A stretch of 64,000 nt of DNA. Origin: Acidimicrobiaceae bacterium (GTDB taxonomy: Bacteria; Actinomycetota; Acidimicrobiia; Acidimicrobiales; RAAP-2). This document shows, one piece after another, positions 44,292-53,786 of this stretch. The stretch is taken from positions 614 through 64,613 of the forward strand of contig PLZF01000031.1 in assembly GCA_003152015.1 (NCBI GenBank), read 5' to 3'. A program made the translations under genes and the position numbers. The notes under the pieces were generated by a model that was not told where the DNA came from, did not search any database, and saw nothing but the letters and a program-made list of their open reading frames with translations. Each line of letters begins with the position of its first letter. The first letter of the stretch is position 1.

Positions 44292-46148
44292 TCACTCGAC
44301 GGTGACTACCTTGGCCAGGTTGCGGGGACGATCAACGTCGAGACCGTGCAGCCGGGCCATCGAATAGGCGAACAATTGCAGCGGTACCACGTCGACGATG
44401 GGGGAGAACAGCTGGTGGGTCTCTGGAACCCACAGGACGGCATCCGCTTGCCGCTCCGTCTCTTCGTCACCGTCGTTGGCCACCAACACCACGGTGGCGC
44501 CGCGACTTTTCACCTCCGCCACGTTGGCCATCATTTTTTCCCACAGGTGGGTGCGGGTGGCGACCCCGATCACCACTGTTCCCGGTTCCACCACCGCGAT
44601 GGGACCGTGCTTCAGCTCACCGGCGGGAAACCCCTCGGCCCATAGGTACGAGAGCTCTTTCAGCTTGAGCGCGCCTTCCAGCGCCACCGGATAACCGACA
44701 TGGCGTCCGAGGAAGATGAATGACGGCGAGGCCCGATAAGCGGTGGCGACCACCTCGACGTCGGCCGCCCTCTCCAATGCGGTCTCCACCTTGTCGGGCA
44801 ACGCACCCATGGCGTCGAGAAACTCCCGGGCTTCGTGGGGGTAGAGCGTTCCCCGGGTCTGAGCCAGGTAGAGAGCCAGGATCTCCAGCGCGGTGATCTG
44901 GGCGAGGTGGGTCTTGGTCGACGCCACCCCTATCTCCGGCCCGGCCCGGGTGTAGAGCACCGCGTCGGCTTCCCGGGTCATGGACGAATCCACCACGTTG
45001 GAGATGACCAGCACCTTGGCATTCCATCTCCGGGCTTCCCGCAGGGCCTGCAAGGTATCGACGGTCTCGCCGGATTGGCTCACCCCGATCACCAGCGTCC
45101 GGGAGTCGAGGACCGGATCGCGATAGCGGAACTCGCTGGAGATGTCGATTTCGACCGGCAGCCTCGCCCAATGCTCGATGGCGTATTTGGCCATGAGCCC
45201 GGCGTGGTAGCTACTCCCGCAGGCCACGATGAACACCTTGTCGATGGAGCGAAGTTCATCGTCGGAGATGCGGACCTCGTCGAGCGCCAGGGTGCCGTCG
45301 GGGAGCAACCGGTCGAGCAGGGTGTTGGCCACCGCCATCGGTTGCTCGTGCATCTCCTTGCTCATGTAGTCAGGGTAACCGTCCTTCCGGGCGGCATCGA
45401 GGTCGTAGTCCACCGTGCGCAGGGGTGGGATGACCTCGGTACCATCGAGGGTGGTCACCCTGATCGATCCCGGACGCAGCTCGGCGATCTGATCGTCCTC
45501 GAGGAGCAGGAACGAGCGGGTACGCCCGAGCAGGGCGGGGATATCCGAGGCCAGCATTGCCTCCGTCTCGGTGAGTCCCATGACCAACGGGGATACCCGG
45601 CGGGCCGCAACGATCAGGTCGGGCTCACCGGAGTGGATCACGGCGATGGCGAAGTAGCCGCGGACCCGTCGGAGGGTCTCTCGTACCGCACCGACCAAAC
45701 CAGCCTCGGGGTGGGTTCCAAGTTCGGATTCGATCAGATGGGCCAGGACCTCGGTGTCGGTGTCCGATTCCAGGTGGTGGCCGGCCAGGACCAACTCGTC
45801 GCTGAGCTCGAGGTGATTCTCGATGATCCCGTTGTGGACCAGGGCCAGCTGGCCGGTGCAGTCGACGTGGGGGTGGGCATTGGCTTCGGAGGGGCGACCA
45901 TGGGTGGCCCACCGAGTGTGACCGATACCTGTGGACGAGCCCGGCGGGGCATCCTCGGTCCGCTTGACCAAGTCCTCGAGCGACCGGGTGCCGTTGGCGG
46001 CCCGGGCCCGCCACAGCGGGCCACCGTCGGTGGCCGGGAGAACCGCCAGTCCGGCGGAGTCGTACCCCCGGTACTCGAGTCGGGCAAGGCCCTCGAGAAG
46101 AACGTCAAGCGTCTCTTCGCCTCCGGTGATCCCGATGATGCCGCACAT
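44292..46148 (-). CDS. glmS: Glutamine-fructose-6-phosphate aminotransferase GlmS
   Basis: Makes glucosamine-6-phosphate from fructose-6-phosphate and glutamine, the entry to UDP-GlcNAc. 618 residues. The Cys nucleophile follows Met1 (MCGIIGITGG), the amidotransferase domain holds STGIGHTRWATHGRPSEANA, two SIS sugar-binding domains contain FIVACGSSYHAGL, GVSQSGETVDTL and LGRHVGYPVALEGALKLKE, and the C-terminus NLAKVVTVE is canonical. It is between glmM and acpS on one strand; I looked for a glmS ribozyme in the short gap and saw none. Confidence 0.97.
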   Translation of the reverse strand: MCGIIGITGGEETLDVLLEGLARLEYRGYDSAGLAVLPATDGGPLWRARAANGTRSLEDLVKRTEDAPPGSSTGIGHTRWATHGRPSEANAHPHVDCTGQLALVHNGIIENHLELSDELVLAGHHLESDTDTEVLAHLIESELGTHPEAGLVGAVRETLRRVRGYFAIAVIHSGEPDLIVAARRVSPLVMGLTETEAMLASDIPALLGRTRSFLLLEDDQIAELRPGSIRVTTLDGTEVIPPLRTVDYDLDAARKDGYPDYMSKEMHEQPMAVANTLLDRLLPDGTLALDEVRISDDELRSIDKVFIVACGSSYHAGLMAKYAIEHWARLPVEIDISSEFRYRDPVLDSRTLVIGVSQSGETVDTLQALREARRWNAKVLVISNVVDSSMTREADAVLYTRAGPEIGVASTKTHLAQITALEILALYLAQTRGTLYPHEAREFLDAMGALPDKVETALERAADVEVVATAYRASPSFIFLGRHVGYPVALEGALKLKELSYLWAEGFPAGELKHGPIAVVEPGTVVIGVATRTHLWEKMMANVAEVKSRGATVVLVANDGDEETERQADAVLWVPETHQLFSPIVDVVPLQLFAYSMARLHGLDVDRPRNLAKVVTVE

Positions 46149-46159
46149 TGGGGTCGAGG

Positions 46160-47536
46160 CTAGTTGCCCGACTGGCTCAGGGACGCCGCCGCGTGCAACT
46201 CGTGCCTGACCAGTGCGCTCAACCGCTGCGCCACCTCCTCGGCCACCCCGTTGCCCGGCGCCTCCACCATGACCCGCACCAAGGTCTCCGTCCCACTGGG
46301 CCGCAACAGGACCCGCCCCTGCTCACCCAGTCGCGTCTCCTCTTCGGCCACGGCCGACCACACCGCATCAGCCGCCGCCAACAGACCGGGGTCGGGAACC
46401 TGGACATTCACCAGAACCTGGGGAACTCGGGTCACCAAGCCGTCGAGCAGTTCGGCCAGTGGCTTCTTCGACCTCGCCATCAGGTCGGCCAGGATCAGCC
46501 CGGTGAGGAGCCCGTCCCCGGTGGTGGCCATCCGCCGGAAGATGATGTGCCCGGACTGCTCGCCCCCCAGTGCCAACCCATCGGCATCGAGGGCTGCCAG
46601 GACGTGGCGGTCGCCCACCGGGGTCTCCTTCACCGTGATCCCCCGGTGCTCCATGGCCAGCTTGAACCCCAGGTTGGTCATGACGGTCACCACCACCGTA
46701 TTGCCGGCCAACTGGCCGCGCTCAGCCAGATCGACGGTGAACAGGGCAAGCAGTTCGTCACCACCGATGGTCGCCCCGGCGGCGTCGACCGCCAACAGTC
46801 GGTCGGCGTCCCCGTCCAGGGCGAGCCCCAGATCGGCTCCGTGTTCGACCACTGCGGCAGCCAACGTGTCGGTGTGGGTGGATCCGCAGCCGGAATTGAT
46901 ATTGGACCCGTCCGGCTCACACCCGATGGCGACCACCTCGGCTCCCACCTCTTCGTACAGGCGGGCGGCGATCTCCGCCGCGGCCCCGTTGGCCCCATCG
47001 ACCACCAGCCGCAGGCCGTCCAGACGACGACCCTCGAGCAGTGAGACCAGGTGGGCGAGGTAGGCATCGGCGGCGCCCGGCTCGCTCACCACCCGGCCGA
47101 CACCAAAGCCCTCGGGACTGCGGGGCCCCCGGACACCGGGGTCGAGGACCTGATCCAACTCCTCTTCGATGGCCGTCTCTGTCTCCACCGACAGCTTGGT
47201 CCCACCTCGGGCGAACAGCTTGATGCCATTGTCGGCGAAGGGGTTGTGCGATGCCGAGATCACCGCCCCGGGAATGTCCCGAACGGCGGACAACCAGGCA
47301 ATGGCCGGGGTAGGAAGAATCCCTACGTCAATGACGTCCGCCCCCTCCCCGGCAAGACCGGCGGAGAGCGCTGCCTGGAGCATGGGGCCCGAACGGCGGG
47401 TATCCCTGCCGACCACAAAGGAGGTCGCCAATAGTTTCCGCGCCGTGGCCCGCCCGATGGCCAGCACCAGTTCCGGCGAAAGCTCGGCGTTGGCAACTCC
47501 CCGAACACCATCAGTGCCGAACCGTGCGCGCCCCAT
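46160..47536 (-). CDS. glmM: Phosphoglucosamine mutase GlmM
   Basis: Isomerises glucosamine-6-phosphate to glucosamine-1-phosphate. 458 residues. The N-terminus FGTDGVRGVANAELSPE, the phosphoserine loop VISASHNPFADNGIKLF, the Mg loop ALDGDADRLLAVD, the sugar loop GGEQSGHIIF and the phosphate loop LRPSGTETLVRVMVEA are all present. It directly follows glmS upstream and comes 5 bp after rpsI, linking translation and cell-wall genes. Confidence 0.97.
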   Translation of the reverse strand: MGRARFGTDGVRGVANAELSPELVLAIGRATARKLLATSFVVGRDTRRSGPMLQAALSAGLAGEGADVIDVGILPTPAIAWLSAVRDIPGAVISASHNPFADNGIKLFARGGTKLSVETETAIEEELDQVLDPGVRGPRSPEGFGVGRVVSEPGAADAYLAHLVSLLEGRRLDGLRLVVDGANGAAAEIAARLYEEVGAEVVAIGCEPDGSNINSGCGSTHTDTLAAAVVEHGADLGLALDGDADRLLAVDAAGATIGGDELLALFTVDLAERGQLAGNTVVVTVMTNLGFKLAMEHRGITVKETPVGDRHVLAALDADGLALGGEQSGHIIFRRMATTGDGLLTGLILADLMARSKKPLAELLDGLVTRVPQVLVNVQVPDPGLLAAADAVWSAVAEEETRLGEQGRVLLRPSGTETLVRVMVEAPGNGVAEEVAQRLSALVRHELHAAASLSQSGN

Positions 47537-47540
47537 CGGA

Positions 47541-47939
47541 CTACCGCTTGGAGTACTGAGGAGCCTTGCGGGCCTTCTTGAGGCCGTACTTCTTCGATTC
47601 CTTCTCGCGGGAGTCGCGGGTAAGGAAGCCGGCCTTCTTCAACGCTCCCCGGAGCTCGGGGTCCATATGGATCAGTGCCCGGGCGATCCCCATACGGAAG
47701 GCACCTGCCTGACCGGATACGCCACCGCCATCGATGGTGACGTCGATGTTCCACGACTCAGCCGTCTCGGTCAGCCGCAGCGGCTCGGTCACCAACATGC
47801 GGTGGGTGGCCGACGTGAAGTACTCCTCGAACTTGAGCTTATTGACGGTGATGGTGCCCTGGCCCGGGCGGAAGCGCACGCGCGCCACCGCTCGCTTGCG
47901 TCGTCCGGTGGTCTGGCAGAGTGGGGCGGCGTTGGCCAC
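47541..47939 (-). CDS. rpsI: 30S ribosomal protein S9
   Basis: 132-residue small-subunit protein reaching the P-site tRNA with its C-terminus. Typical segments: [70 protein letters not shown] and a basic tail ending in QYSKR, the conserved SKR end. Expected partner of rplM, which is 49 bp upstream. Confidence 0.97.
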   Translation of the reverse strand: MANAAPLCQTTGRRKRAVARVRFRPGQGTITVNKLKFEEYFTSATHRMLVTEPLRLTETAESWNIDVTIDGGGVSGQAGAFRMGIARALIHMDPELRGALKKAGFLTRDSREKESKKYGLKKARKAPQYSKR

Positions 47940-47988
47940 GAAATGCTCCTAGTCGTCGATTCGTTCTATCGGCCTGATGAGTTGGCGA

Positions 47989-48456
47989 TCACGCACCGCT
48001 CCGGACGGACACCGTTCGGCGTGCACCCGGAAACTCCAAAGGCTCGGGGGACTGTGCTGCATGCGGATGCTCGGGGCCGTTGTAGACCTTGAGCTTGTCG
48101 ATCATCTGACGGCCCAGGCGGTTCCTCGGGAGCATGCCCCGAATCGCATTCCGGACCACTTCGTCGGCACGCTCCACCATCAGGTCGGCATAGGCGGTCG
48201 ACCGAAGACCTCCCGGGTAGCCACTGTGGCGGTAGGCCAACTTGGTTTCGGCCTTACCCGCCGTCAACACCACTTTGTCGGCGTTGATCACGATCACGTG
48301 ATCGCCGGTGTCCACGTGGGGAGCAAAGATGGGCTTGTGTTTGCCCCGGAGGATGGATGCCACCTCAGTGGACAACCGGCCGAGTACGAGGCCGTCGGCG
48401 TCCACCACATGCCAGGCACGGGTGATATCACTGGGCTTGGGAGAGAACGTGCGCAC
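47989..48456 (-). CDS. rplM: 50S ribosomal protein L13
   Basis: 155 residues. VRTFSPKPSDITRAWHVVDA, DGLVLGRLSTEVASILRGKH, GDHVIVINADKVVLTAGK and the C-terminal LPRNRLGRQMIDKLKVYNGP are characteristic. The track ORF runs to 48618; I use GTG 48456 preceded by AAGGA. The final 12 residues (FPGARRTVSVRSGA) are slightly longer than usual. First gene of the rplM-rpsI pair. Confidence 0.95.
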   Translation of the reverse strand: MRTFSPKPSDITRAWHVVDADGLVLGRLSTEVASILRGKHKPIFAPHVDTGDHVIVINADKVVLTAGKAETKLAYRHSGYPGGLRSTAYADLMVERADEVVRNAIRGMLPRNRLGRQMIDKLKVYNGPEHPHAAQSPEPLEFPGARRTVSVRSGA

Positions 48457-48512
48457 AAGAAGTCCTTGGTTCGGTAAGGCCGGGCTGAAGATCCCGCGGG
48501 TGCAGGACCAAT

Positions 48513-48549
48513 CCCACCGACAACCGGTGGGCTCCTCTGTGTGACCACA
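48513..48549. other. Two small hairpins between truA and rplM
   Basis: CCCACCG-ACAAC-CGGTGGG (48513-48531, 7-bp stem) and CTGTG-TGAC-CACAG (about 48536-48549, 5-bp stem) lie in the 146-bp gap. They could end the truA transcript or form part of the rplM leader. Neither has a clear U-tract, so I do not call a terminator. Confidence 0.35.
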
Positions 48550-48602
48550 GGGAAGGTGTCCGTGGACGGCCACGCCCAGCGGGTTACCACGATACGACGA
48601 AA

Positions 48603-49466
48603 TCACCCTGGTGAGCAAGCCGGACCTGCGTCGTAACGCACGGCCATCAGAGTCAGCCCACCCGGTGGGGCTGGTTGCGAGGCCTGCTGGCGATCGGCGG
48701 AACGCAGTATCCAGGTGATATCTGAGGGTCGCTTCTTCCCCCGACCCACGTCGACGAGGGTCCCCACCAGGGATCGGACCATCTGGTGGCAGAAGGCATT
48801 GGCGTCGATCTCGAAGGCCAGCAGACGCCCGTCCACCGGGAGCAGTGCCTTTCCCTTTGAGCCATCCACCAGCGACCAGCGCGCATCGAAGACCCGCCGC
48901 ACGATCGGGTCGTCGGCGGTCGTCCCGGGAGCTCGCCGGCAGAAGGCCCGGAAGTCGTGCTCGCCCAGAATGGCATCGGCGGCGGCGGACATGGTGCGCA
49001 CATCGAGCGGTTCGGTGACGTGCCAGGCCAAATGGGCCAGCAGCGGATCGGAGGTCGGACCATTGACGACCAGGTACCGATATCGTCGCCCGGTAGCGGA
49101 GCGGCGGGCGCTGAACGAAAGCGGCACCGGCCCCGCCTCCCTGATCACAATGGACGGGCCCAACTGTCGGTTACAGGAGCGCATCACCGCGGCCGGGTCG
49201 AGTCTCGAAGCCACCGAGGTGGGAAGGTCGAAGTGGACGACCTGATCGAGGGCGTGCACGCCGGCATCGGTGCGTCCCGCACAGGTGAGGGCGACGTCCA
49301 CCCGTGTCACCAGGCTGAGTGCCTCACATAGGGCACCGGCCACGGTGACCTGCCCGCTCTGGGCGGCAAACCCCCGGAATCTCGATCCGTCGTATGCGAG
49401 CCGAAGACGCCAGCGGACGACCTCAGGGTTGGTTCCCTCAGCGGGGGGAACCACTCCAGCAGTCAC
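48603..49466 (-). CDS. truA: tRNA pseudouridine(38-40) synthase TruA
   Basis: 287 residues. [20 protein letters not shown], the catalytic Asp in [30 protein letters not shown] and [20 protein letters not shown] match the family. The GTG start overlaps the rplQ stop as GTGA, so it ends the rpsM-rpsK-rpsD-rpoA-rplQ-truA string as in many Actinobacteria. Confidence 0.94.
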   Translation of the reverse strand: MTAGVVPPAEGTNPEVVRWRLRLAYDGSRFRGFAAQSGQVTVAGALCEALSLVTRVDVALTCAGRTDAGVHALDQVVHFDLPTSVASRLDPAAVMRSCNRQLGPSIVIREAGPVPLSFSARRSATGRRYRYLVVNGPTSDPLLAHLAWHVTEPLDVRTMSAAADAILGEHDFRAFCRRAPGTTADDPIVRRVFDARWSLVDGSKGKALLPVDGRLLAFEIDANAFCHQMVRSLVGTLVDVGRGKKRPSDITWILRSADRQQASQPAPPGGLTLMAVRYDAGPACSPG

Positions 49467-49816
49467 ACCAATTCGATACGGGCCATTGGGGCGTTGTCAC
49501 CCGCACGGTTGCCCAGCTTCAGGATGCGGGTATACCCACCCGGCCGTTCGACATAGCGAGGGCCGATCTCCTCGAACAGCTTGTGCGCCATGTCCTTGTC
49601 ACGGATGAACCCGACCACATGGCGATGACGAGCGATGCCCCCCTTGGCGGCGGCGGTGATGACCTTCTCGGCCACCGGACGCAGCGCCTTGGCTTTGGCC
49701 TCGGTCGTCACCAGGTACTCAGCCGCTATCAACGAGGCGACCAAGTTTCCCATCATCGCCTTCTGATGGGCAGAGCTACCGCCGAACCGGCGGCCCTTCT
49801 TCGGAGTGCCGAGCAT
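49463..49816 (-). CDS. rplQ: 50S ribosomal protein L17
   Basis: 117 residues, family length. [40 protein letters not shown], and [20 protein letters not shown] with the end MARIELV are typical. Six bases separate it from rpoA. Confidence 0.97.
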   Translation of the reverse strand: MLGTPKKGRRFGGSSAHQKAMMGNLVASLIAAEYLVTTEAKAKALRPVAEKVITAAAKGGIARHRHVVGFIRDKDMAHKLFEEIGPRYVERPGGYTRILKLGNRAGDNAPMARIELV

Positions 49817-49821
49817 GCCGA

Positions 49822-50760
49822 TCAGTCCTTGACCCGCAGGGCGAGGCCCCGCTCATCGAGCTTCTGGAGCACTTCATCGAGCGACTTCTGTCCGAAGTTG
49901 GTGATGTTCAACAAGTCGTCGAGCGTGCGCTCGACCAACTCACCGATGGTGTTGATCTGCGCCCGCTTGAGGCAGTTGCGGGGACGCTCGGTGAGATCGA
50001 GGTCCTCGATGCGAAGGTCGAGATCAGGCGAACCGGCGCCGACCGCGCCCACTTCCCCGAGCTCGAGGCCTTGGGGCTCGTCCTCGAGATCGGCGACTAG
50101 CCCGACCAAGGTGCGGAGGGTGTCGCCGGCCGATGCCAACGCCTCCCGGGGGGTCAGCGACCCGTCAGTTTCGATGTCGAGGACCAGACGGTCGAAGTCG
50201 GTGGACTGCTCGACCCGGACCGGCTCGACGGTGAAGGCCACCCGGCGGACCGGCGAGAAAATGGCATCGATCGGGATGACGCCGATGGTCGAAGACCGCT
50301 TGTTCTTGTCAGCTGAGGCGTAACCACGGCCGCGCTCCACGGTGAGATCTACCGCCAGGCGACCCTTGGCATTCAACGAGGCGATGTGCTGGGTCGGGCT
50401 GAGGACCTCGACGTCGGAAGACAGCTGGAGATCACCGGCGGTGGCGTCACCGGGCCCGCGCTTGTCAAGGCGCACGGTGACCGGCTCATCGCTGTGCACC
50501 CGGATCAGGATGTCTTTGAGGTTGAGGATGAGGTCGGTGATGTCCTCCTTCACGCCCGGGAGGGTGGTGAACTCGTGGAGGGCTTCGTCGAATCGCACCT
50601 GGGTGATGGCGGCGCCCGGAATCGACGACAGCAGCGTGCGGCGCAGCGAATTGCCAAGCGTATGGCCGAAGCCGGGGTCGAGCGGGCCTACGGCGAACCG
50701 TTGGCGGTTGTCTTCTTCTTCACCGATCGCTTCGACGGTGGGACGCTGGATGATGAGCAT
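49822..50760 (-). CDS. rpoA: RNA polymerase alpha subunit
   Basis: 312 residues. The N-terminal dimerisation domain has [20 protein letters not shown] and [12 protein letters not shown]; the C-terminal domain (about 240-312) binds UP elements and activators and shows [20 protein letters not shown] and [19 protein letters not shown]. The usual acidic linker is short and Gly/Glu-rich. The 89-bp gap to rpsD upstream could hold a weak promoter. Confidence 0.97.
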   Translation of the reverse strand: MLIIQRPTVEAIGEEEDNRQRFAVGPLDPGFGHTLGNSLRRTLLSSIPGAAITQVRFDEALHEFTTLPGVKEDITDLILNLKDILIRVHSDEPVTVRLDKRGPGDATAGDLQLSSDVEVLSPTQHIASLNAKGRLAVDLTVERGRGYASADKNKRSSTIGVIPIDAIFSPVRRVAFTVEPVRVEQSTDFDRLVLDIETDGSLTPREALASAGDTLRTLVGLVADLEDEPQGLELGEVGAVGAGSPDLDLRIEDLDLTERPRNCLKRAQINTIGELVERTLDDLLNITNFGQKSLDEVLQKLDERGLALRVKD

Positions 50761-50849
50761 GCAGATCGTGGCTCCTCGGCTGTGATGCGCAGGGTTGGTG
50801 TTGGTTCGGATGAGGCAGTTACTGCGGTAATGCGAATGTCCGGATGGGA

Positions 50850-51497
50850 CTACTTCGAGTACAGCTCGACAATGAGTTGCTCTTGGACGGGCTCGTCGAT
50901 GTGCTCGCGCAGGGGCAGCGAGAACACCTTCACCTGAAAGCGGTCACCCTCGGCCTCCAACCACGGCGGCAGTTGGCGATCGAGCGTGTCCATATTCCGG
51001 CGGACGTGGAACATTTCGCGGGACGACTGCTTCAGCGCCACCACATCGTGCTGACGAACCCGGTAGCTGGGAATGGTGACCCGCTTCCCGTTGACCAGGA
51101 CGTGGCCATGCCGGACGAACTGGCGGGCCTGGGACCGGCTGGCGCCCCATCCGGCCCGGAAGGCCACATTGTCGAGACGCTGCTCGAGCATGCGGAGCAG
51201 GTTCTCACCGGTGATACCCGGGGCCCGGCTCGCCTCGACATAGAGATTATGGAACTGCCGTTCGAGCAGGCCATAGATGCGGCGTGCCTTCTGCTTCTCG
51301 CGGAGCTGAGCCAGGTATTCCGAACCCTGGCGCATGCGATCGCGACCGTGCTCACCCGGTGGGTAGGCGCGGCTATGACGATCGGTGACCGCTTCCGATA
51401 CCGGGCATTTCATCGAATAGCAGCGCTCACCCTTCAAAAAGAGCTTGGTGCGCTCCCGGCGGCACAGCCGGCAAACAGGTCCTGTGTAACGAGCCAT
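50850..51497 (-). CDS. rpsD: 30S ribosomal protein S4 (zinc-binding form)
   Basis: 215 residues. The N-terminal zinc knuckle is intact: C9, C12, C26 and C31 in CRLCRRERTKLFLKGERC and YSMKCPVS. The S4 RNA-binding domain follows (LDNVAFRAGWGASRSQARQF, VRHGHVLVNGKRVTIPSYRV). Expected role in 16S assembly nucleation. Located between rpsK and rpoA as in most bacteria. Confidence 0.96.
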   Translation of the reverse strand: MARYTGPVCRLCRRERTKLFLKGERCYSMKCPVSEAVTDRHSRAYPPGEHGRDRMRQGSEYLAQLREKQKARRIYGLLERQFHNLYVEASRAPGITGENLLRMLEQRLDNVAFRAGWGASRSQARQFVRHGHVLVNGKRVTIPSYRVRQHDVVALKQSSREMFHVRRNMDTLDRQLPPWLEAEGDRFQVKVFSLPLREHIDEPVQEQLIVELYSK

Positions 51498-51528
51498 GTG
51501 TCTTCCTTACGTCCTTTGTTCCCCGGCC

Positions 51529-51933
51529 TCAGACCCGACGGCGCTTCTTCGGGCGGCAACCATTGTGCGGAATCGGGGTTACGTCCTTGATGCCGGCCAC
51601 TTCGATGCCGGCGGCGGCCAGTGACCTGATGGCGGTCTCCCGGCCGGAGCCCGGACCTCGCACCAGCACGTCGACCCGTCGCACCCCGTGCTCCATGGCC
51701 CTCTTGGCGCACTGTTCGGCAGCCAACTGGGCGGCGAAAGGGGTGGACTTCCGCGAGCCTTTGAATCCCACATTGCCGGCCGAGGCCCACGCCAGGACGT
51801 TGCCCTCAGGATCGGCGATGGAGACGATGGTGTTGTTGAAGGAACTCTTGATGTGGGCGATGCCGTAGGTGACGTTCTTCCGCTCGCGGCGGCGGGGCCG
51901 ACGCGCGGCAGTCGGCTTGGTGGTCTTGGCCAT
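51529..51933 (-). CDS. rpsK: 30S ribosomal protein S11
   Basis: 134 residues. [60 protein letters not shown] and [17 protein letters not shown] (C-terminus) are the family blocks. The ATG shares its first base with the rpsM stop (TAATG). Confidence 0.97.
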   Translation of the reverse strand: MAKTTKPTAARRPRRRERKNVTYGIAHIKSSFNNTIVSIADPEGNVLAWASAGNVGFKGSRKSTPFAAQLAAEQCAKRAMEHGVRRVDVLVRGPGSGRETAIRSLAAAGIEVAGIKDVTPIPHNGCRPKKRRRV

Positions 51934-52310
51934 TACTTGCGGACCTTCTTCTTCCCGGCGACCGTCTTCTTCGGTCCCTTACGTGTGCGAGCGTTGGTAT
52001 GGGTGCGTTGGCCATGGACCGGCAGGCCCTTGCGGTGTCGGATGCCCTGGTAACAGCCGATCTCCATTTTGCGTTTGATGTCCTGGGACACGTCGCGTCG
52101 CAGGTCTCCCTCGACGGCGAAGTTGGCATCGATGTAGGTACGGAGTTGGGTGACCTCTTCGTCGGTCAGGTCGCGGACCCGGGTGTCGCGACTCGTCCCG
52201 GTGGAGTCGCAGATCCGCTGCGACGACGTCAGTCCGATGCCATAGATATAGGTAAGCGAGATCTCCAACCGCTTTTCGCGGGGGATGTCTACGCCTGAGA
52301 TGCGGGCCAC
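51933..52310 (-). CDS. rpsM: 30S ribosomal protein S13
   Basis: 125 residues from GTG 52310 (AAGGAAGG upstream); the track ORF adds 38 residues with no homology. [40 protein letters not shown], and the C-terminal [20 protein letters not shown] match the family. The extreme C-terminus is Lys-rich ([12 protein letters not shown]), placed to contact tRNA in the P site. Confidence 0.96.
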   Translation of the reverse strand: MARISGVDIPREKRLEISLTYIYGIGLTSSQRICDSTGTSRDTRVRDLTDEEVTQLRTYIDANFAVEGDLRRDVSQDIKRKMEIGCYQGIRHRKGLPVHGQRTHTNARTRKGPKKTVAGKKKVRK

Positions 52311-52348
52311 AGTGCCTTCCTTCTTCTTCCTTGCCTGGTCCGCGAGCC

Positions 52349-52462
52349 CTAACCCTGCCGCTGCTTGTGGCGGGGGTTCTCGCAGATGACTACAACCCGC
52401 CGATGACGGCGGATCACTTTGCACTTCTCACACATCGGCTTGACACTGGGTCGAACCTTCAC
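52349..52462 (-). CDS. rpmJ: 50S ribosomal protein L36 (zinc-binding)
   Basis: Not in the ORF track because of its size. Translating the minus strand from GTG 52462 gives 37 residues, [20 protein letters not shown] and then [17 protein letters not shown], the exact length and pattern of L36. The zinc ligands Cys11, Cys14, Cys27 and His32 are present. It sits between infA and rpsM, its usual place. Confidence 0.96.
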   Translation of the reverse strand: MKVRPSVKPMCEKCKVIRRHRRVVVICENPRHKQRQG

Positions 52463-52550
52463 GTTTCCGTCCTTGTCTCGTACTGCCCGCACTTAACCTG
52501 TTGTCCACGCCGGTGTGCCGGCTCCGATGGCTGGTCCCGAACCGGTCCCG

Positions 52551-52775
52551 TCACTTGTAGCGGTAGGTGATCCGTCCTCGGGCCAGGTCATAGGGGGTGA
52601 TCTCCACCTGCACACGATCCCCAGGGAGAATCCGGATACGGTGCATCCGCATCTTCCCCGAGCTGTGCGCCAGCACCTTGTGGCCATTTTCCAGTTCGAC
52701 CCGGAACATGGCATTGGGAAGCGGTTCGACGACCGTTCCCTCTAACACGATGGCGTCTTCCTTGGGTTTGGGCAG
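52551..52775 (-). CDS. infA: Translation initiation factor IF-1 with an apparent CTG start
   Basis: 74-residue OB-fold protein that occupies the ribosomal A site during initiation. [40 protein letters not shown] and [14 protein letters not shown] are diagnostic. The track starts at GTG 52748, which would remove the first strand. In-frame upstream residues PKPKEDAIV align with the start of IF-1 (E. coli AKEDNIEM), and CTG 52775 stands six bases after GAGGAG. An ATT three codons... two codons further upstream is too close to that site, and no ATG/GTG/TTG is in frame before the stop. I therefore annotate CTG. Confidence 0.85.
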   Translation of the reverse strand: MPKPKEDAIVLEGTVVEPLPNAMFRVELENGHKVLAHSSGKMRMHRIRILPGDRVQVEITPYDLARGRITYRYK

Positions 52776-52945
52776 GTGAATCTCCTCGATACTCAGTCAT
52801 TCTTGTCCGCTCGCCCAAAAGGCCAGCGTGCAGCACAGATCGCTGGTAGCCGTCTGTCCGCACCGCCGTCGGACGCACACCAGGTGGGGCACGACCAGAA
52901 GCGGGGTCGACCCGCCATCACACACCGGCGGCGAGCCGAATGACT

Positions 52946-52974
52946 ATTCTAGCTGTTCGGCGACAAATTGCCAG
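52946..52974 (-). promoter_or_regulatory. Candidate promoter for the infA-rpmJ-rpsM-rpsK-rpsD-rpoA transcript
   Basis: On the minus strand CTGGCA (52974-52969), 17 bases, TAGAAT (52951-52946), a four-of-six and a five-of-six match to sigma-70 boxes. It lies in the 254-bp gap between map and infA, about 165 bases before the infA start, giving a long leader. A short AT-rich patch of this GC-rich region coincides with it. Confidence 0.45.
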
Positions 52975-52982
52975 TTCGATTG

Positions 52983-53003
52983 GGCCCGGGCATGATTCGG
53001 GCC
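52983..53003 (-). terminator. Possible terminator hairpin after map
   Basis: GGCCCG-GGCATGATT-CGGGCC lies 27 bases downstream of the map stop. The stem is only six base pairs and the following bases are not a strong U-tract, so it might be a weak terminator separating the secY-adk-map and infA transcripts. Confidence 0.3.
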
Positions 53004-53029
53004 ACATTCCGGCGGCATTGGGAGCACGC

Positions 53030-53773
53030 TCACAACACCGTGAACACTTCGGGTCCATCGTCGGTTACCGCGATGGTGTGCTCGAAATGGGCCGAAAGTC
53101 GCCCATCGGCCGTCACCACACTCCATCCGTCCTCGAGCTGTTCGGTATCGGGTCCCCCGGCGTTGACCATCGGCTCCACTGCGAAGACCATGCCGGTTTT
53201 GAGCATCGGTCCCGGGCTACCGGGCCAGTAGTTGGGGACCTGGGGATCCTCGTGCATGGCCGTACCGATGCCATGACCGACGTATTCGCGGACCACCGAG
53301 AATCCGGCCGCCTCGGCCACCCGCTGCACGGCCCGGCCCACCTCGTGGAGCCGGTTCCCGTCCGTAAGCTGATCGATCCCGGCGAACAGGCTGCGCTCGG
53401 TCACTTCCATCAAGCGGGAGGCTTCCGCCGACACCTCCCCCACCCCCACCGTATAGGCGGCATCGCCGTGGTAGCCCTCGATGATGGCTCCGCAATCGAT
53501 CGAGATGATGTCGCCCTCAACCAGCACCACCTCGGGTGAGGGTATGCCGTGGACGATCATCGAGTTGGGTGATGTACATACCACGGCGGGAAAGCCGTGA
53601 TAGTTGAGAAAGTTCGACTTGGCATCCCGGCGTTCGAGAACGCCCCGGGCCACGCGGTCGATGTCCTCGGTGGTCACCCCGGGCCGGATGATGGCCCGGG
53701 TGGCCTCGTGGATCTCTGCCACCACTCGGCCTGCCCGGCGCATTTTGGCCAGTTCGTCGCTAGTGCGTCTCAT
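53030..53773 (-). CDS. map: Methionine aminopeptidase, type I
   Basis: Removes the initiator Met from new proteins; 247 residues. The five metal ligands are visible: Asp in ISIDCGAIIEGYHGDAAYTV (two), His in VGHGIGTAMHEDPQVPNYW, Glu in VFAVEPMVNAGG and Glu in SAHFEHTIAVT. I start at ATG 53773, 14 bases past the adk stop, rather than ATG 53803, which overlaps adk. Follows adk and secY as usual. Confidence 0.94.
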   Translation of the reverse strand: MRRTSDELAKMRRAGRVVAEIHEATRAIIRPGVTTEDIDRVARGVLERRDAKSNFLNYHGFPAVVCTSPNSMIVHGIPSPEVVLVEGDIISIDCGAIIEGYHGDAAYTVGVGEVSAEASRLMEVTERSLFAGIDQLTDGNRLHEVGRAVQRVAEAAGFSVVREYVGHGIGTAMHEDPQVPNYWPGSPGPMLKTGMVFAVEPMVNAGGPDTEQLEDGWSVVTADGRLSAHFEHTIAVTDDGPEVFTVL

Positions 53774-53786
53774 CAAATGCCGTTTC

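Noticed and set aside
46149-46159. glmS ribozyme before glmS
   Set aside because: The gap to glmM is only 11 bases, with no room for the ribozyme.
44835-46163. 442-residue plus-strand ORF antisense to glmS
   Set aside because: Shadow of glmS; the Gly/His/Gln/Asp-rich translation has no recognisable motif.
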